NCBI GenBank assembly: GCA_028752905.1
Contig: JAQNBH010000252.1
Span: forward strand, 620,001 to 684,000
Source of the DNA: Cladorhizidae sp. MBARI D1340-BT2
Taxonomy: Eukaryota; Porifera; Demospongiae; Poecilosclerida; Cladorhizidae
Length of the DNA stretch: 64,000 bases
Reading direction: 5' to 3'
The stretch's first letter is position 1. The number at the start of each line of letters is the position of its first letter. Shown piece after piece: positions 34,969 to 48,586 of the stretch. Under the pieces are notes generated by a model. It was given only the letters and a program-made list of their open reading frames with translations. It was not told the DNA's origin and searched no databases. Made by a program: the position numbers and the translations under genes.

Positions 34969-37900
34969 CCTGGCGTTTTCCAGTTGCCAAAGCGGTGGCC
35001 TGCCAGTGAAAAACCACTACATTTATTGATAATCTGTTGACATGTTGCAGATAAGGGCCTTCTCTATCAGTTGACAAAATCTGGGACTTTGGTCTTGTTA
35101 ATTAGGGCAGTTATGAATTGTACTCTTACTTGATGCTAAACATGTTAGCTTCGTAGATTATCCACACTTCACTGAATAGACTTGATGTATAGCTATTAAG
35201 ATAGGACTCTCTAAGTGCTCTCTCTTGATACCAAACATCCATATATTCTGCACACTTCACTATAATGGACTTGCAAGATAGGTATCTCTCAGTGTTCTCT
35301 ATCTTGAGCTAAACATGTTAGCTTCATAGATTCTCCACACTTCACTGAATAGACTTGATATATAGCTCTAAAGGTAGGCCTCTCTCTGTTCTCTCTCTTG
35401 ATACCAAACATCCGTATATTCTGCATACATAGAATCACAAGATAGGTTTCTCTATGTGTTCTCTATCTTGATGCTAAACAGGTTAGCTTCATAGATTCTC
35501 CACACTTCACTGTATAAACTTGATATACAGCTATTAAGATAGGTCTCTCCCTGTGCTCTCTGTTGATATCAAACATCCATAATATTCTGCACACTTCACT
35601 GTAATGGACTTGATATGATTCGAATGATAGGTTTCATTATGTGTTCTCTATCTTGATATTTGCCCTAATTTGGTCTATATGTTTCTCATTTTCCCCCCAA
35701 AAATCTTGTTATTTTGCCGTAAAGCTCATAACTTTTCTACACTTTACCCAAAAAAGATAATTTTTATATCATCGGATAGGCCTTCTAATTATCTGTCTTT
35801 TGTACGTGCCAAAATTTTGAGTACTCTAAGTATTAGCAAGTTATGGTGATTTGAAGTGGTAAGGTTTGCGATCTTTCCTGGCGTTTTCCAGTTGCCAAAG
35901 CGGTGGCCTGCCAGTGAAAAACCACTACATTTATTGATAATCTGTTGACATGTTGCAGATAAGGGCCTTCTCTATCAGTTGACAAAATCTGGGACTTTGG
36001 TCTTGTTAATTAGGGCAGTTATGAATTGTACTCTTACTTGATGCTAAACATGTTAGCTTCGTAGATTATCCACACTTCACTGAATAGACTTGATGTATAG
36101 CTATTAAGATAGGACTCTCTAAGTGCTCTCTCTTGATACCAAACATCCATATATTCTGCACACTTCACTGTAATGGACTTGCAAGATAGGTATCTCTCAG
36201 TGTTCTCTATCTTGAGCTAAACATGTTAGCTTCATAGATTCTCCACACTTCACTGAATAGACATGATATATAGCTCTAAAGGTAGGCCTCTCTCTGTTCT
36301 CTCTCTTGATACCAAACATCCGTATATTCTGCATACATAGAATCACAAGATAGGTTTCTCTATGTGTTCTCTATCTTGATGCTAAACAGGTTAGCTTCAT
36401 AGATTCTCCACACTTCACTGTATAAACTTGATATACAGCTATTAAGATAGGTCTCTCCCTGTGCTCTCTGTTGATATCAAACATCCATAATATTCTGCAC
36501 ACTTCACTGTAATGGACTTGATATGATTCGAATGATAGGTTTCATTATGTGTTCTCTATCTTGATATTTGCCCTAATTTGGTCTATATGTTTCTCATTTT
36601 CCCCCCAAAAATCTTGTTATTTTGCCGTAAAGCTCATAACTTTTCTACACTTTACCCCAAAAAGATCATTTTTATATCACCGGATAGCCCTTCTAATTAT
36701 CTGTCTTTTGTACGTGCCAAAATTTTGAGTACTCTAAGTATTAGCAAGTTATGATGATTTGAAGTGGTAAGGTTTGCGATCTTTCCTGGCGTTTTACAGT
36801 TGCCAAAGCGGTGGCCTGCCAGTGAAAAACCACTACATTTATTGATAATCTGTTGACATGTTGCAGATAAGGGCCTTCTCTATCAGTTGACAAAATCTGG
36901 GACTTTGGTCTTGTTAATTAGGGCAGTTATGAATTGTACTCTTACTTGATGCTAAACATGTTAGCTTCGTAGATTATCCACACTTCACTGAATAGACTTG
37001 ATGTATAGCTATTAAGATAGGACTCTCTAAGTGCTCTCTCTTGATACCAAACATCCATATATTCTGCACACTTCACTGTATGGACTTGCAAGATAGGTAT
37101 CTCTCAGTGTTCTCTATCTTGAGCTAAACATGTTAGCTTCATAGATTCTCCACACTTCACTGAATAGACTTGATATATAGCTCTAAAGGTAGGCCTCTCT
37201 CTGTTCTCTCTCTTGATACCAAACATCCGTATATTCTGCATACATAGAATCACAAGATAGGTTTCTCTATGTGTTCTCTATCTTGATGCTAAACAGGTTA
37301 GCTTCATAGATTCTCCACACTTCACTGTATAAACTTGATATACAGCTATTAAGATAGGTCTCTCCCTGTGCTCTCTGTTGATATCAAACATCCATAATAT
37401 TCTGCACACTTCACTGTAATGGACTTGATATGATTCGAATGATAGGTTTCATTATGTGTTCTCTATCTTGATATTTGCCCTAATTTGGTCTATATGTTTC
37501 TCATTTTCCTCCCAAAAATCTTGTTATTTTGCCGTAAAGCTCATAACTTTTCTACACTTTACCCAAAAAAGATAATTTTTATATCACCGGATAGCCCTTC
37601 TAATTATCTGTCTTTTGTACGTGCCAAAATTTTGAGTACTCTAAGTATTAGCAAGTTATGGTGATTTGAAGTGGTAAGGTTTGCGATCTTTCCTGGCGTT
37701 TTCCAGTTGCCAAAGCGGTGGCCTGCCAGTGAAAAACCACTACATTTATTGATAATCTGTTGACATGTTGCAGATAAGGGCCTTCTCTATCAGTTGACAA
37801 AATCTGGGACTTTGGTCTTGTTAATTAGGGCAGTTATGAATTGTACTCTTACTTGATGCTAAACATGTTAGCTTCGTAGATTATCCACACTTCACTGAAT

Positions 37901-38599
37901 AGACTTGATGTATAGCTATTAAGATAGGACTCTCTAAGTGCTCTCTCTTGATACCAAACATCCATATATTCTGCACACTTCACTGTAATGGACTTGCAAG
38001 ATAGGTATCTCTCAGTGTTCTCTATCTTGAGCTAAACATGTTAGCTTCATAGATTCTCCACACTTCACTGAATAGACTTGATATATAGCTCTAAAGGTAG
38101 GCCTCTCTCTGTTCTCTCTCTTGATACCAAACATCCGTATATTCTGCATACATAGAATCACAAGATAGGTTTCTCTATGTGTTCTCTATCTTGATGCTAA
38201 ACAGGTTAGCTTCATAGATTCTCCACACTTCACTGTATAAACTTGATATACAGCTATTAAGATAGGTCTCTCCCTGTGCTCTCTGTTGATATCAAACATC
38301 CATAATATTCTGCACACTTCACTGTAATGGACTTGATATGATTCGAATGATAGGTTTCATTATGTGTTCTCTATCTTGATATTTGCCCTAATTTGGTCTA
38401 TATGTTTCTCATTTTCCCCCAAAAAATCTTGTTATTTTGCCGTAAAGCTCATAACTTTTCTACACTTTACCCAAAAAAGATAATTTTTATATCACCGGAT
38501 AGCCCTTCTAATTATCTGTCTTTTGTACGTGCCAAAATTTTGAGTACTCTAAGTATTAGCAAGTTATGGTGATTTGAAGTGGTAAGGTTTGCGATCTTT
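34969..38599 (+). repeat. Four-unit HOR, copy 3 (last unit differs)
   Basis: Units 40-43 start at 34969, 35877, 36785 and 37692. cactataatgg, atcatcggatagg and aatagacatgat recur at +3,630 from copy 2, but ctctaattgctc is back to the common ctctaagtgctc. Unit 43 has gtaatgg where unit 39 has gtatgg, so the periodicity fades in this last unit. Confidence 0.87.
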
Positions 38600-41500
38600 C
38601 CTGGCGTTTTCCAGTTGCCAAAGCGGTGGCCTGCCAGTGAAAAACCACTACATTTATTGATAATCTGTTGACATGTTGCAGATAAGGGCCTTCTCTATCA
38701 GTTGACAAAATCTGGGACTTTGGTCTTGTTAATTAGGGCAGTTATGAATTGTACTCTTACTTGATGCTAAACATGTTAGCTTCGTAGATTATCCACACTT
38801 CACTGAATAGACTTGATGTATAGCTATTAAGATAGGACTCTCTAAGTGCTCTCTCTTGATACCAAACATCCATATATTCTGCACACTTCACTGTAATGGA
38901 CTTGCAAGATAGGTATCTCTCAGTGTTCTCTATCTTGAGCTAAACATGTTAGCTTCATAGATTCTCCACACTTCACTGAATAGACTTGATATATAGCTCT
39001 AAAGGTAGGCCTCTCTCTGTTCTCTCTCTTGATACCAAACATCCGTATATTCTGCATACATAGAATCACAAGATAGGTTTCTCTATGTGTTCTCTATCTT
39101 GATGCTAAACAGGTTAGCTTCATAGATTCTCCACACTTCACTGTATAAACTTGATATATAGCTATTAAGATAGGTCTCTCCCTGTGCTCTCTGTTGATAT
39201 CAAACATCCATAATATTCTGCAAACTTCACTGTAATGGACTTGATATGATTCGAATGATAGGTTTCATTATGTGTTCTCTATCTTGATATTTGCCCTAAT
39301 TTGGTCTATATGTTTCTCATTTTCCCCCAAAAAATCTTGTTATTTTGCCGTAAAGCTCATAACTTTTCTACTCTTTACCCAAAAAAGATAATTTTTATAT
39401 CACCGGATAGCCCTTCTAATTATCTGTCTTTTGTACGTGCCAAAATTTTGAGTACTCTAAGTATTAGCAAGTTATGGTGATTTGAAGTGGTAAGGTTTGC
39501 GATCTTTCCTGGCGTTTTCCAGTTGCCAAAGCGGTGGCCTGCCAGTGAAAAACCACTACATTTATTGATAATCTGTTGACATGTTGCAGATAAGGGCCTT
39601 CTCTATCAGTTGACAAAATCTGGGACTTTGGTCTTGTTAATTAGGGCAGTTATGAATTGTACTCTTACTTGATGCTAAACATGTTAGCTTCGTAGATTAT
39701 CCACACTTCACTGAATAGACTTGATGTATAGCTATTAAGATAGGACTCTCTAAGTGCTCTCTCTTGATACCAAACATCCATATATTCTGCACACTTCACT
39801 GTAATGGACTTGCAAGATAGGTATCTCTCAGTGTTCTCTATCTTGAGCTAAACATGTTAGCTTCATAGATTCTCCACACTTCACTGAATAGACTTGATAT
39901 ATAGCTCTAAAGGTAGGCCTCTCTCTGTTCTCTCTCTTGATACCAAACATCCGTATATTGTGCATACATAGAATCACAAGATAGGTTTCTCTATGTGTTC
40001 TCTATCTTGATGCTAAACAGGTTAGCTTCATAGATTCTCCACACTTCACTGTATAAACTTGATATATAGCTATTAAGATAGGTCTCTCCCTGTGCTCTCT
40101 GTTGATATCAAACATCCATAATATTCTGCAAACTTCACTGTAATGGACTTGATATGATTCGAATGATAGGTTTCATTATGTGTTCTCTATCTTGATATTT
40201 GCCCTAATTTGGTCTATATGTTTCTCATTTTCCCCCCAAAAATCTTGTTATTTTGCCGTAAAGCTCATAACTTTTCTACACTTTACCCAAAAAAGATAAT
40301 TTTTATATCACCGGATAGCCCTTCTAATTATCTGTCTTTTGTACGTGCCAAAATTTTGAGTACTCTAAGTATTAGCAAGTTATGGTGATTTGAAGTGGTA
40401 AGGTTTGCGATCTTTCCTGGCGTTTTCCAGTTGCCAAAGCGGTGGCCTGCCAGTGAAAAACCACTACATTTATTGATAATCTGTTGACATGTTGCAGATA
40501 AGGGCCTTCTCTATCAGTTGACAAAATCTGGGACTTTGGTCTTGTTAATTAGGGCAGTTATGAATTGTACTCTTACTTGATGCTAAACATGTTAGCTTCG
40601 TAGATTATCCACACTTCACTGAATAGACTTGATGTATAGCTATTAAGATAGGACTCTCTAAGTGCTCTCTCTTGATACCAAACATCCATATATTCTGCAC
40701 ACTTCACTGTAATGGACTTGCAAGATAGGTATCTCTCAGTGTTCTCTATCTTGAGCTAAACATGTTAGCTTCATAGATTCTCCACACTTCACTGAATAGA
40801 CTTGATATATAGCTCTAAAGGTAGGCCTCTCTCTGTTCTCTCTCTTGATACCAAACATCCGTATATTCTGCATACATAGAATCACAAGATAGGTTTCTCT
40901 ATGTGTTCTCTATCTTGATGCTAAACAGGTTAGCTTCATAGATTCTCCACACTTCACTGTATAAACTTGATATATAGCTATTAAGATAGGTCTCTCCCTG
41001 TGCTCTCTGTTGATATCAAACATCCATAATATTCTGCAAACTTCACTGTAATGGACTTGATATGATTCGAATGATAGGTTTCATTATGTGTTCTCTATCT
41101 TGATATTTGCCCTAATTTGGTCTATATGTTTCTCATTTCCCCCCAAAAAATCTTGTTATTTTGCCGTAAAGCTCATAACTTTTCTACTCTTTACCCAAAA
41201 AAGATAATTTTTATATCACCGGATAGCCCTTCTAATTATCTGTCTTTTGTACGTGCCAAAATTTTGAGTACTCTAAGTATTAGCAAGTTATGGTGATTTG
41301 AAGTGGTAAGGTTTGCGATCTTTCCTGGCGTTTTCCAGTTGCCAAAGCGGTGGCCTGCCAGTGAAAAACCACTACATTTATTGATAATCTGTTGACATGT
41401 TGCAGATAAGGGCCTTCTCTATCAGTTGACAAAATCTGGGACTTTGGTCTTGTTAATTAGGGCAGTTATGAATTGTACTCTTACTTGATGCTAAACATGT

Positions 41501-44500
41501 TAGCTTCGTAGATTATCCACACTTCACTGAATAGACTTGATGTATAGCTATTAAGATAGGACTCTCTAAGTGCTCTCTCTTGATACCAAACATCCATATA
41601 TTCTGCACACTTCACTGTAATGGACTTGCAAGATAGGTATCTCTCAGTGTTCTCTATCTTGAGCTAAACATGTTAGCTTCATAGATTCTCCACACTTCAC
41701 TGAATAGACTTGATATATAGCTCTAAAGGTAGGCCTCTCTCTGTTCTCTCTCTTGATACCAAACATCCGTATATTCTGCATACATAGAATCACAAGATAG
41801 GTTTCTCTATGTGTTCTCTATCTTGATGCTAAACAGGTTAGCTTCATAGATTCTCCACACTTCACTGTATAAACTTGATATACAGCTATTAAGATAGGTC
41901 TCTCCCTGTGCTCTCTGTTGATATCAAACATCCATAATATTCTGCACACTTCACTGTAATGGACTTGATATGATTCGAATGATAGGTTTCATTATGTGTT
42001 CTCTATCTTGATATTTGCCCTAATTTGGTCTATATGTTTCTCATTTTCCCCCAAAAAATCTTGTTATTTTGCCGTAAAGCTCATAACTTTTCTACACTTT
42101 ACCCAAAAAAGATAATTTTTATATCACCGGATAGCCCTTCTAATTATCTGTCTTTTGTACGTGCCAAAATTTTGAGTACTCTAAGTATTAGCAAGTTATG
42201 GTAATTTGAAGTGGTAAGGTTTGCGATCTTTCCTGGCGTTTTCCAGTTGCCAAAGCGGTGGCCTGCCAGTGAAAAACCACTACATTTATTGATAATCTGT
42301 TGACATGTTGCAGATAAGGGCCTTCTCTATCAGTTGACAAAATCTGGGACTTTGGTCTTGTTAATTAGGGCAGTTATGAATTGTACTCTTACTTGATGCT
42401 AAACATGTTAGCTTCGTAGATTATCCACACTTCACTGAATAGACTTGATGTATAGCTATTAAGATAGGACTCTCTAAGTGCTCTCTCTTGATACCAAACA
42501 TCCATATATTCTGCACACTTCACTGTAATGGACTTGCAAGATAGGTATCTCTCAGTGTTCTCTATCTTGAGCTAAACATGTTAGCTTCATAGATTCTCCA
42601 CACTTCACTGAATAGACTTGATATATAGCTCTAAAGGTAGGCCTCTCTCTGTTCTCTCTCTTGATACCAAACATCCGTATATTCTGCATACATAGAATCA
42701 CAAGATAGGTTTCTCTATGTGTTCTCTATCTTGATGCTAAACAGGTTAGCTTCATAGATTCTCCACACTTCACTGTATAAACTTGATATATAGCTATTAA
42801 GATAGGTCTCTCCCTGTGCTCTCTGTTGATATCAAACATCCATAATATTCTGCAAACTTCACTGTAATGGACTTGATATGATTCGAATGATAGGTTTCAT
42901 TATGTGTTCTCTATCTTGATATTTGCCCTAATTTGGTCTATATGTTTCTCATTTCCCCCCCAAAAATCTTGTTATTTTGCCGTAAAGCTCATAACTTTTC
43001 TATACTTTACCCAAAAAAGATAATTTTTATATCACCGGATAGCCCTTCTAATTATCTGTCTTTTGTACGTGCCAAAATTTTGAGTACTCTAAGTATTAGC
43101 AAGTTATGGTGATTTGAAGTGGTAAGCTTTGCGATCTTTCCTGGCGTTTTCCAGTTGCCAAAGCGGTGGCCTGCCAGTGAAAAACCACTACATTTATTGA
43201 TAATCTGTTGACATGTTGCAGATAAGGGCCTTCTCTATCAGTTGACAAAATCTGGGACTTTGGTCTTGTTAATTAGGGCAGTTATGAATTGTACTCTTAC
43301 TTGATGCTAAACATGTTAGCTTCGTAGATTATCCACACTTCACTGAATAGACTTGATGTATAGCTATTAAGATAGGACTCTCTAAGTGCTCTCTCTTGAT
43401 ACCAAACATCCATATATTCTGCACACTTCACTGTAATGGACTTGCAAGATAGGTATCTCTCAGTGTTCTCTATCTTGAGCTAAACATGTTAGCTTCATAG
43501 ATTCTCCACACTTCACTGAATAGACTTGATATATAGCTCTAAAGGTAGGCCTCTCTCTGTTCTCTCTCTTGATACCAAACATCCGTATATTCTGCATACA
43601 TAGAATCACAAGATAGGTTTCTCTATGTGTCTCTATCTTGATGCTAAACAGGTTAGCTTCATAGATTCTCCACACTTCACTGTATAAACTTGATATACAG
43701 CTATTAAGATAGGTCTCTCCCTGTGCTCTCTGTTGATATCAAACATCCATAATATTCTGCACACTTCACTGTAATGGACTTGATATGATTCGAATGATAG
43801 GTTTCATTATGTGTTCTCTATCTTGATATTTGCCCTAATTTGGTCTATATGTTTCTCATTTTCCCCCCAAAAATCTTGTTATTTTGCCGTAAAGCTCATA
43901 ACTTTTCTACACTTTACCCAAAAAAGATAATTTTTATATCACCGGATAGCCCTTCTAATTATCTGTCTTTTGTACGTGCCAAAATTTTGAGTACTCTAAG
44001 TATTAGCAAGTTATGGTGATTTGAAGTGGTAAGGTTTGCGATCTTTCCTGGCGTTTTCCAGTTGCCAAAGCGGTGGCCTGCCAGTGAAAAACCACTACAT
44101 TTATTGATAATCTGTTGACATGTTGCAGATAAGGGCCTTCTCTATCAGTTGACAAAATCTGGGACTTTGGTCTTGTTAATTAGGGCAGTTATGAATTGTA
44201 CTCTTACTTGATGCTAAACATGTTAGCTTCGTAGATTATCCACACTTCACTGAATAGACTTGATGTATAGCTATTAAGATAGGACTCTCTAAGTGCTCTC
44301 TCTTGATACCAAACATCCATATATTCTGCACACTTCACTGTAATGGACTTGCAAGATAGGTATCTCTCAGTGTTCTCTATCTTGAGCTAAACATGTTAGC
44401 TTCATAGATTCTCCACACTTCACTGAATAGACTTGATATATAGCTCTAAAGGTAGGCCTCTCTCTGTTCTCTCTCTTGATACCAAACATCCGTATATTCT

Positions 44501-47500
44501 GCATACATAGAATCACAAGATAGGTTTCTCTATGTGTTCTCTATCTTGATGCTAAACAGGTTAGCTTCATAGATTCTCCACACTTCACTGTATAAACTTG
44601 ATATATAGCTATTAAGATAGGTCTCTCCCTGTGCTCTCTGTTGATATCAAACATCCATAATATTCTGCAAACTTCACTGTAATGGACTTGATATGATTCG
44701 AATGATAGGTTTCATTATGTGTTCTCTATCTTGATATTTGCCCTAATTTGGTCTATATGTTTCTCATTTCCCCCCAAAAAATCTTGTTATTTTGCCGTAA
44801 AGCTCATAACTTTTCTACACTTTACCCAAAAAAGATAATTTTTATATCACCGGATAGCCCTTCTAATTATCTGTCTTTTGTACGTGCCAAAATTTTGAGT
44901 ACTCTAAGTATTAGCAAGTTATGGTGATTTGAAGTGGTAAGCTTTGCGATCTTTCCTGGCGTTTTCCAGTTGCCAAAGCGGTGGCCTGCCAGTGAAAAAC
45001 CACTACATTTATTGATAATCTGTTGACATGTTGCAGATAAGGGCCTTCTCTATCAGTTGACAAAATCTGGGACTTTGGTCTTGTTAATTAGGGCAGTTAT
45101 GAATTGTACTCTTACTTGATGCTAAACATGTTAGCTTCGTAGATTATCCACACTTCACTGAATAGACTTGATGTATAGCTATTAAGATAGGACTCTCTAA
45201 GTGCTCTCTCTTGATACCAAACATCCATATATTCTGCACACTTCACTGTAATGGACTTGCAAGATAGGTATCTCTCAGTGTTCTCTATCTTGAGCTAAAC
45301 ATGTTAGCTTCATAGATTCTCCACACTTCACTGAATAGACTTGATATATAGCTCTAAAGGTAGGCCTCTCTCTGTTCTCTCTCTTGATACCAAACATCCG
45401 TATATTCTGCATACATAGAATCACAAGATAGGTTTCTCTATGTGTTCTCTATCTTGATGCTAAACAGGTTAGCTTCATAGATTCTCCACACTTCACTGTA
45501 TAAACTTGATATATAGCTATTAAGATAGGTCTCTCCCTGTGCTCTCTGTTGATATCAAACATCCATAATATTCTGCAAACTTCACTGTAATGGACTTGAT
45601 ATGATTCGAATGATAGGTTTCATTATGTGTTCTCTATCTTGATATTTGCCCTAATTTGGTCTATATGTTTCTCATTTTCCCCCCAAAAATCTTGTTATTT
45701 TGCCGTAAAGCTCATAACTTTTCTACACTTTACCCAAAAAAGATAATTTTTATATCACCGGATAGCCCTTCTAATTATCTGTCTTTTGTACGTGCCAAAA
45801 TTTTGAGTACTCTAAGTATTAGCAAGTTATGGTGATTTGAAGTGGTAAGCTTTGCGATCTTTCCTGGCGTTTTCCAGTTGCCAAAGCGGTGGCCTGCCAG
45901 TGAAAAACCACTACATTTATTGATAATCTGTTGACATGTTGCAGATAAGGGCCTTCTCTATCAGTTGACAAAATCTGGGACTTTGGTCTTGTTAATTAGG
46001 GCAGTTATGAATTGTACTCTTACTTGATGCTAAACATGTTAGCTTCGTAGATTATCCACACTTCACTGAATAGACTTGATGTATAGCTATTAAGATAGGA
46101 CTCTCTAAGTGCTCTCTCTTGATACCAAACATCCATATATTCTGCACACTTCACTGTAATGGACTTGCAAGATAGGTATCTCTCAGTGTTCTCTATCTTG
46201 AGCTAAACATGTTAGCTTCATAGATTCTCCACACTTCACTGAATAGACTTGATATATAGCTCTAAAGGTAGGCCTCTCTCTGTTCTCTCTCTTGATACCA
46301 AACATCCGTATATTCTGCATACATAGAATCACAAGATAGGTTTCTCTATGTGTTCTCTATCTTGATGCTAAACAGGTTAGCTTCATAGATTCTCCACACT
46401 TCACTGTATAAACTTGATATACAGCTATTAAGATAGGTCTCTCCCTGTGCTCTCTGTTGATATCAAACATCCATAATATTCTGCACACTTCACTGTAATG
46501 GACTTGATATGATTCGAATGATAGGTTTCATTATGTGTTCTCTATCTTGATATTTGCCCTAATTTGGTCTATATGTTTCTCATTTTCCCCCCAAAAATCT
46601 TGTTATTTTGCCGTAAAGCTCATAACTTTTCTACACTTTACCCAAAAAAGATAATTTTTATATCACCGGATAGCCCTTCTAATTATCTGTCTTTTGTACG
46701 TGCCAAAATTTTGAGTACTCTAAGTATTAGCAAGTTATGGTGATTTGAAGTGGTAAGGTTTGCGATCTTTCCTGGCGTTTTCCAGTTGCCAAAGCGGTGG
46801 CCTGCCAGTGAAAAACCACTACATTTATTGATAATCTGTTGACATGTTGCAGATAAGGGCCTTCTCTATCAGTTGACAAAATCTGGGACTTTGGTCTTGT
46901 TAATTAGGGCAGTTATGAATTGTACTCTTACTTGATGCTAAACATGTTAGCTTCGTAGATTATCCACACTTCACTGAATAGACTTGATGTATAGCTATTA
47001 AGATAGGACTCTCTAAGTGCTCTCTCTTGATACCAAACATCCATATATTCTGCACACTTCACTGTAATGGACTTGCAAGATAGGTATCTCTCAGTGTTCT
47101 CTATCTTGAGCTAAACATGTTAGCTTCATAGATTCTCCACACTTCACTGAATAGACTTGATATATAGCTCTAAAGGTAGGCCTCTCTCTGTTCTCTCTCT
47201 TGATACCAAACATCCGTATATTCTGCATACATAGAATCACAAGATAGGTTTCTCTATGTGTTCTCTATCTTGATGCTAAACAGGTTAGCTTCATAGATTC
47301 TCCACACTTCACTGTATAAACTTGATATATAGCTATTAAGATAGGTCTCTCCCTGTGCTCTCTGTTGATATCAAACATCCATAATATTCTGCAAACTTCA
47401 CTGTAATGGACTTGATATGATTCGAATGATAGGTTTCATTATGTGTTCTCTATCTTGATATTTGCCCTAATTTGGTCTATATGTTTCTCATTTCCCCCCA

Positions 47501-48586
47501 AAAAATCTTGTTATTTTGCCGTAAAGCTCATAACTTTTCTACACTTTACCCAAAAAAGATAATTTTTATATCACCGGATAGCCCTTCTAATTATCTGTCT
47601 TTTGTACGTGCCAAAATTTTGAGTACTCTAAGTATTAGCAAGTTATGGTGATTTGAAGTGGTAAGCTTTGCGATCTTTCCTGGCGTTTTCCAGTTGCCAA
47701 AGCGGTGGCCTGCCAGTGAAAAACCACTACATTTATTGATAATCTGTTGACATGTTGCAGATAAGGGCCTTCTCTATCAGTTGACAAAATCTGGGACTTT
47801 GGTCTTGTTAATTAGGGCAGTTATGAATTGTACTCTTACTTGATGCTAAACATGTTAGCTTCGTAGATTATCCACACTTCACTGAATAGACTTGATGTAT
47901 AGCTATTAAGATAGGACTCTCTAAGTGCTCTCTCTTGATACCAAACATCCATATATTCTGCACACTTCACTGTAATGGACTTGCAAGATAGGTATCTCTC
48001 AGTGTTCTCTATCTTGAGCTAAACATGTTAGCTTCATAGATTCTCCACACTTCACTGAATAGACTTGATATATAGCTCTAAAGGTAGGCCTCTCTCTGTT
48101 CTCTCTCTTGATACCAAACATCCGTATATTCTGCATACATAGAATCACAAGATAGGTTTCTCTATGTGTTCTCTATCTTGATGCTAAACAGGTTAGCTTC
48201 ATAGATTCTCCACACTTCACTGTATAAACTTGATATACAGCTATTAAGATAGGTCTCTCCCTGTGCTCTCTGTTGATATCAAACATCCATAATATTCTGC
48301 ACACTTCACTGTAATGGACTTGATATGATTCGAATGATAGGTTTCATTATGTGTTCTCTATCTTGATATTTGCCCTAATTTGGTCTATATGTTTCTCATT
48401 TTCCCCCCAAAAATCTTGTTATTTTGCCGTAAAGCTCATAACTTTTCTACACTTTACCCAAAAAAGATAATTTTTATATCACCGGATAGCCCTTCTAATT
48501 ATCTGTCTTTTGTACGTGCCAAAATTTTGAGTACTCTAAGTATTAGCAAGTTATGGTGATTTGAAGTGGTAAGGTTTGCGATCTTT
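38600..48586 (+). repeat. Array block: units 44-54, length-regular stretch
   Basis: Unit starts: 38600, 39508, 40416, 41324, 42232, 43140, 44047, 44955, 45863, 46771, 47679. All are 908 bp except unit 49 (907, one T lost in ctatgtgtctctat near 43625). Haplotype X (gatatacag with gcacacttc) and haplotype Y (gatatatag with gcaaacttc) are interleaved; from 45863 they alternate X, Y, X, Y. A ggtaagctttgcg change occurs in units 48, 50, 51 and 53. A 71-codon minus-strand frame at 43460-43675 results from the 1-bp loss and is not a gene. Confidence 0.88.

Noticed and set aside
43460..43675. 71-codon minus-strand frame as a possible gene
   Set aside because: Created by a single-base loss in one of 71 units; the protein would be read from half-repeats A2, B2 and part of A3, which are noncoding tandem repeats.
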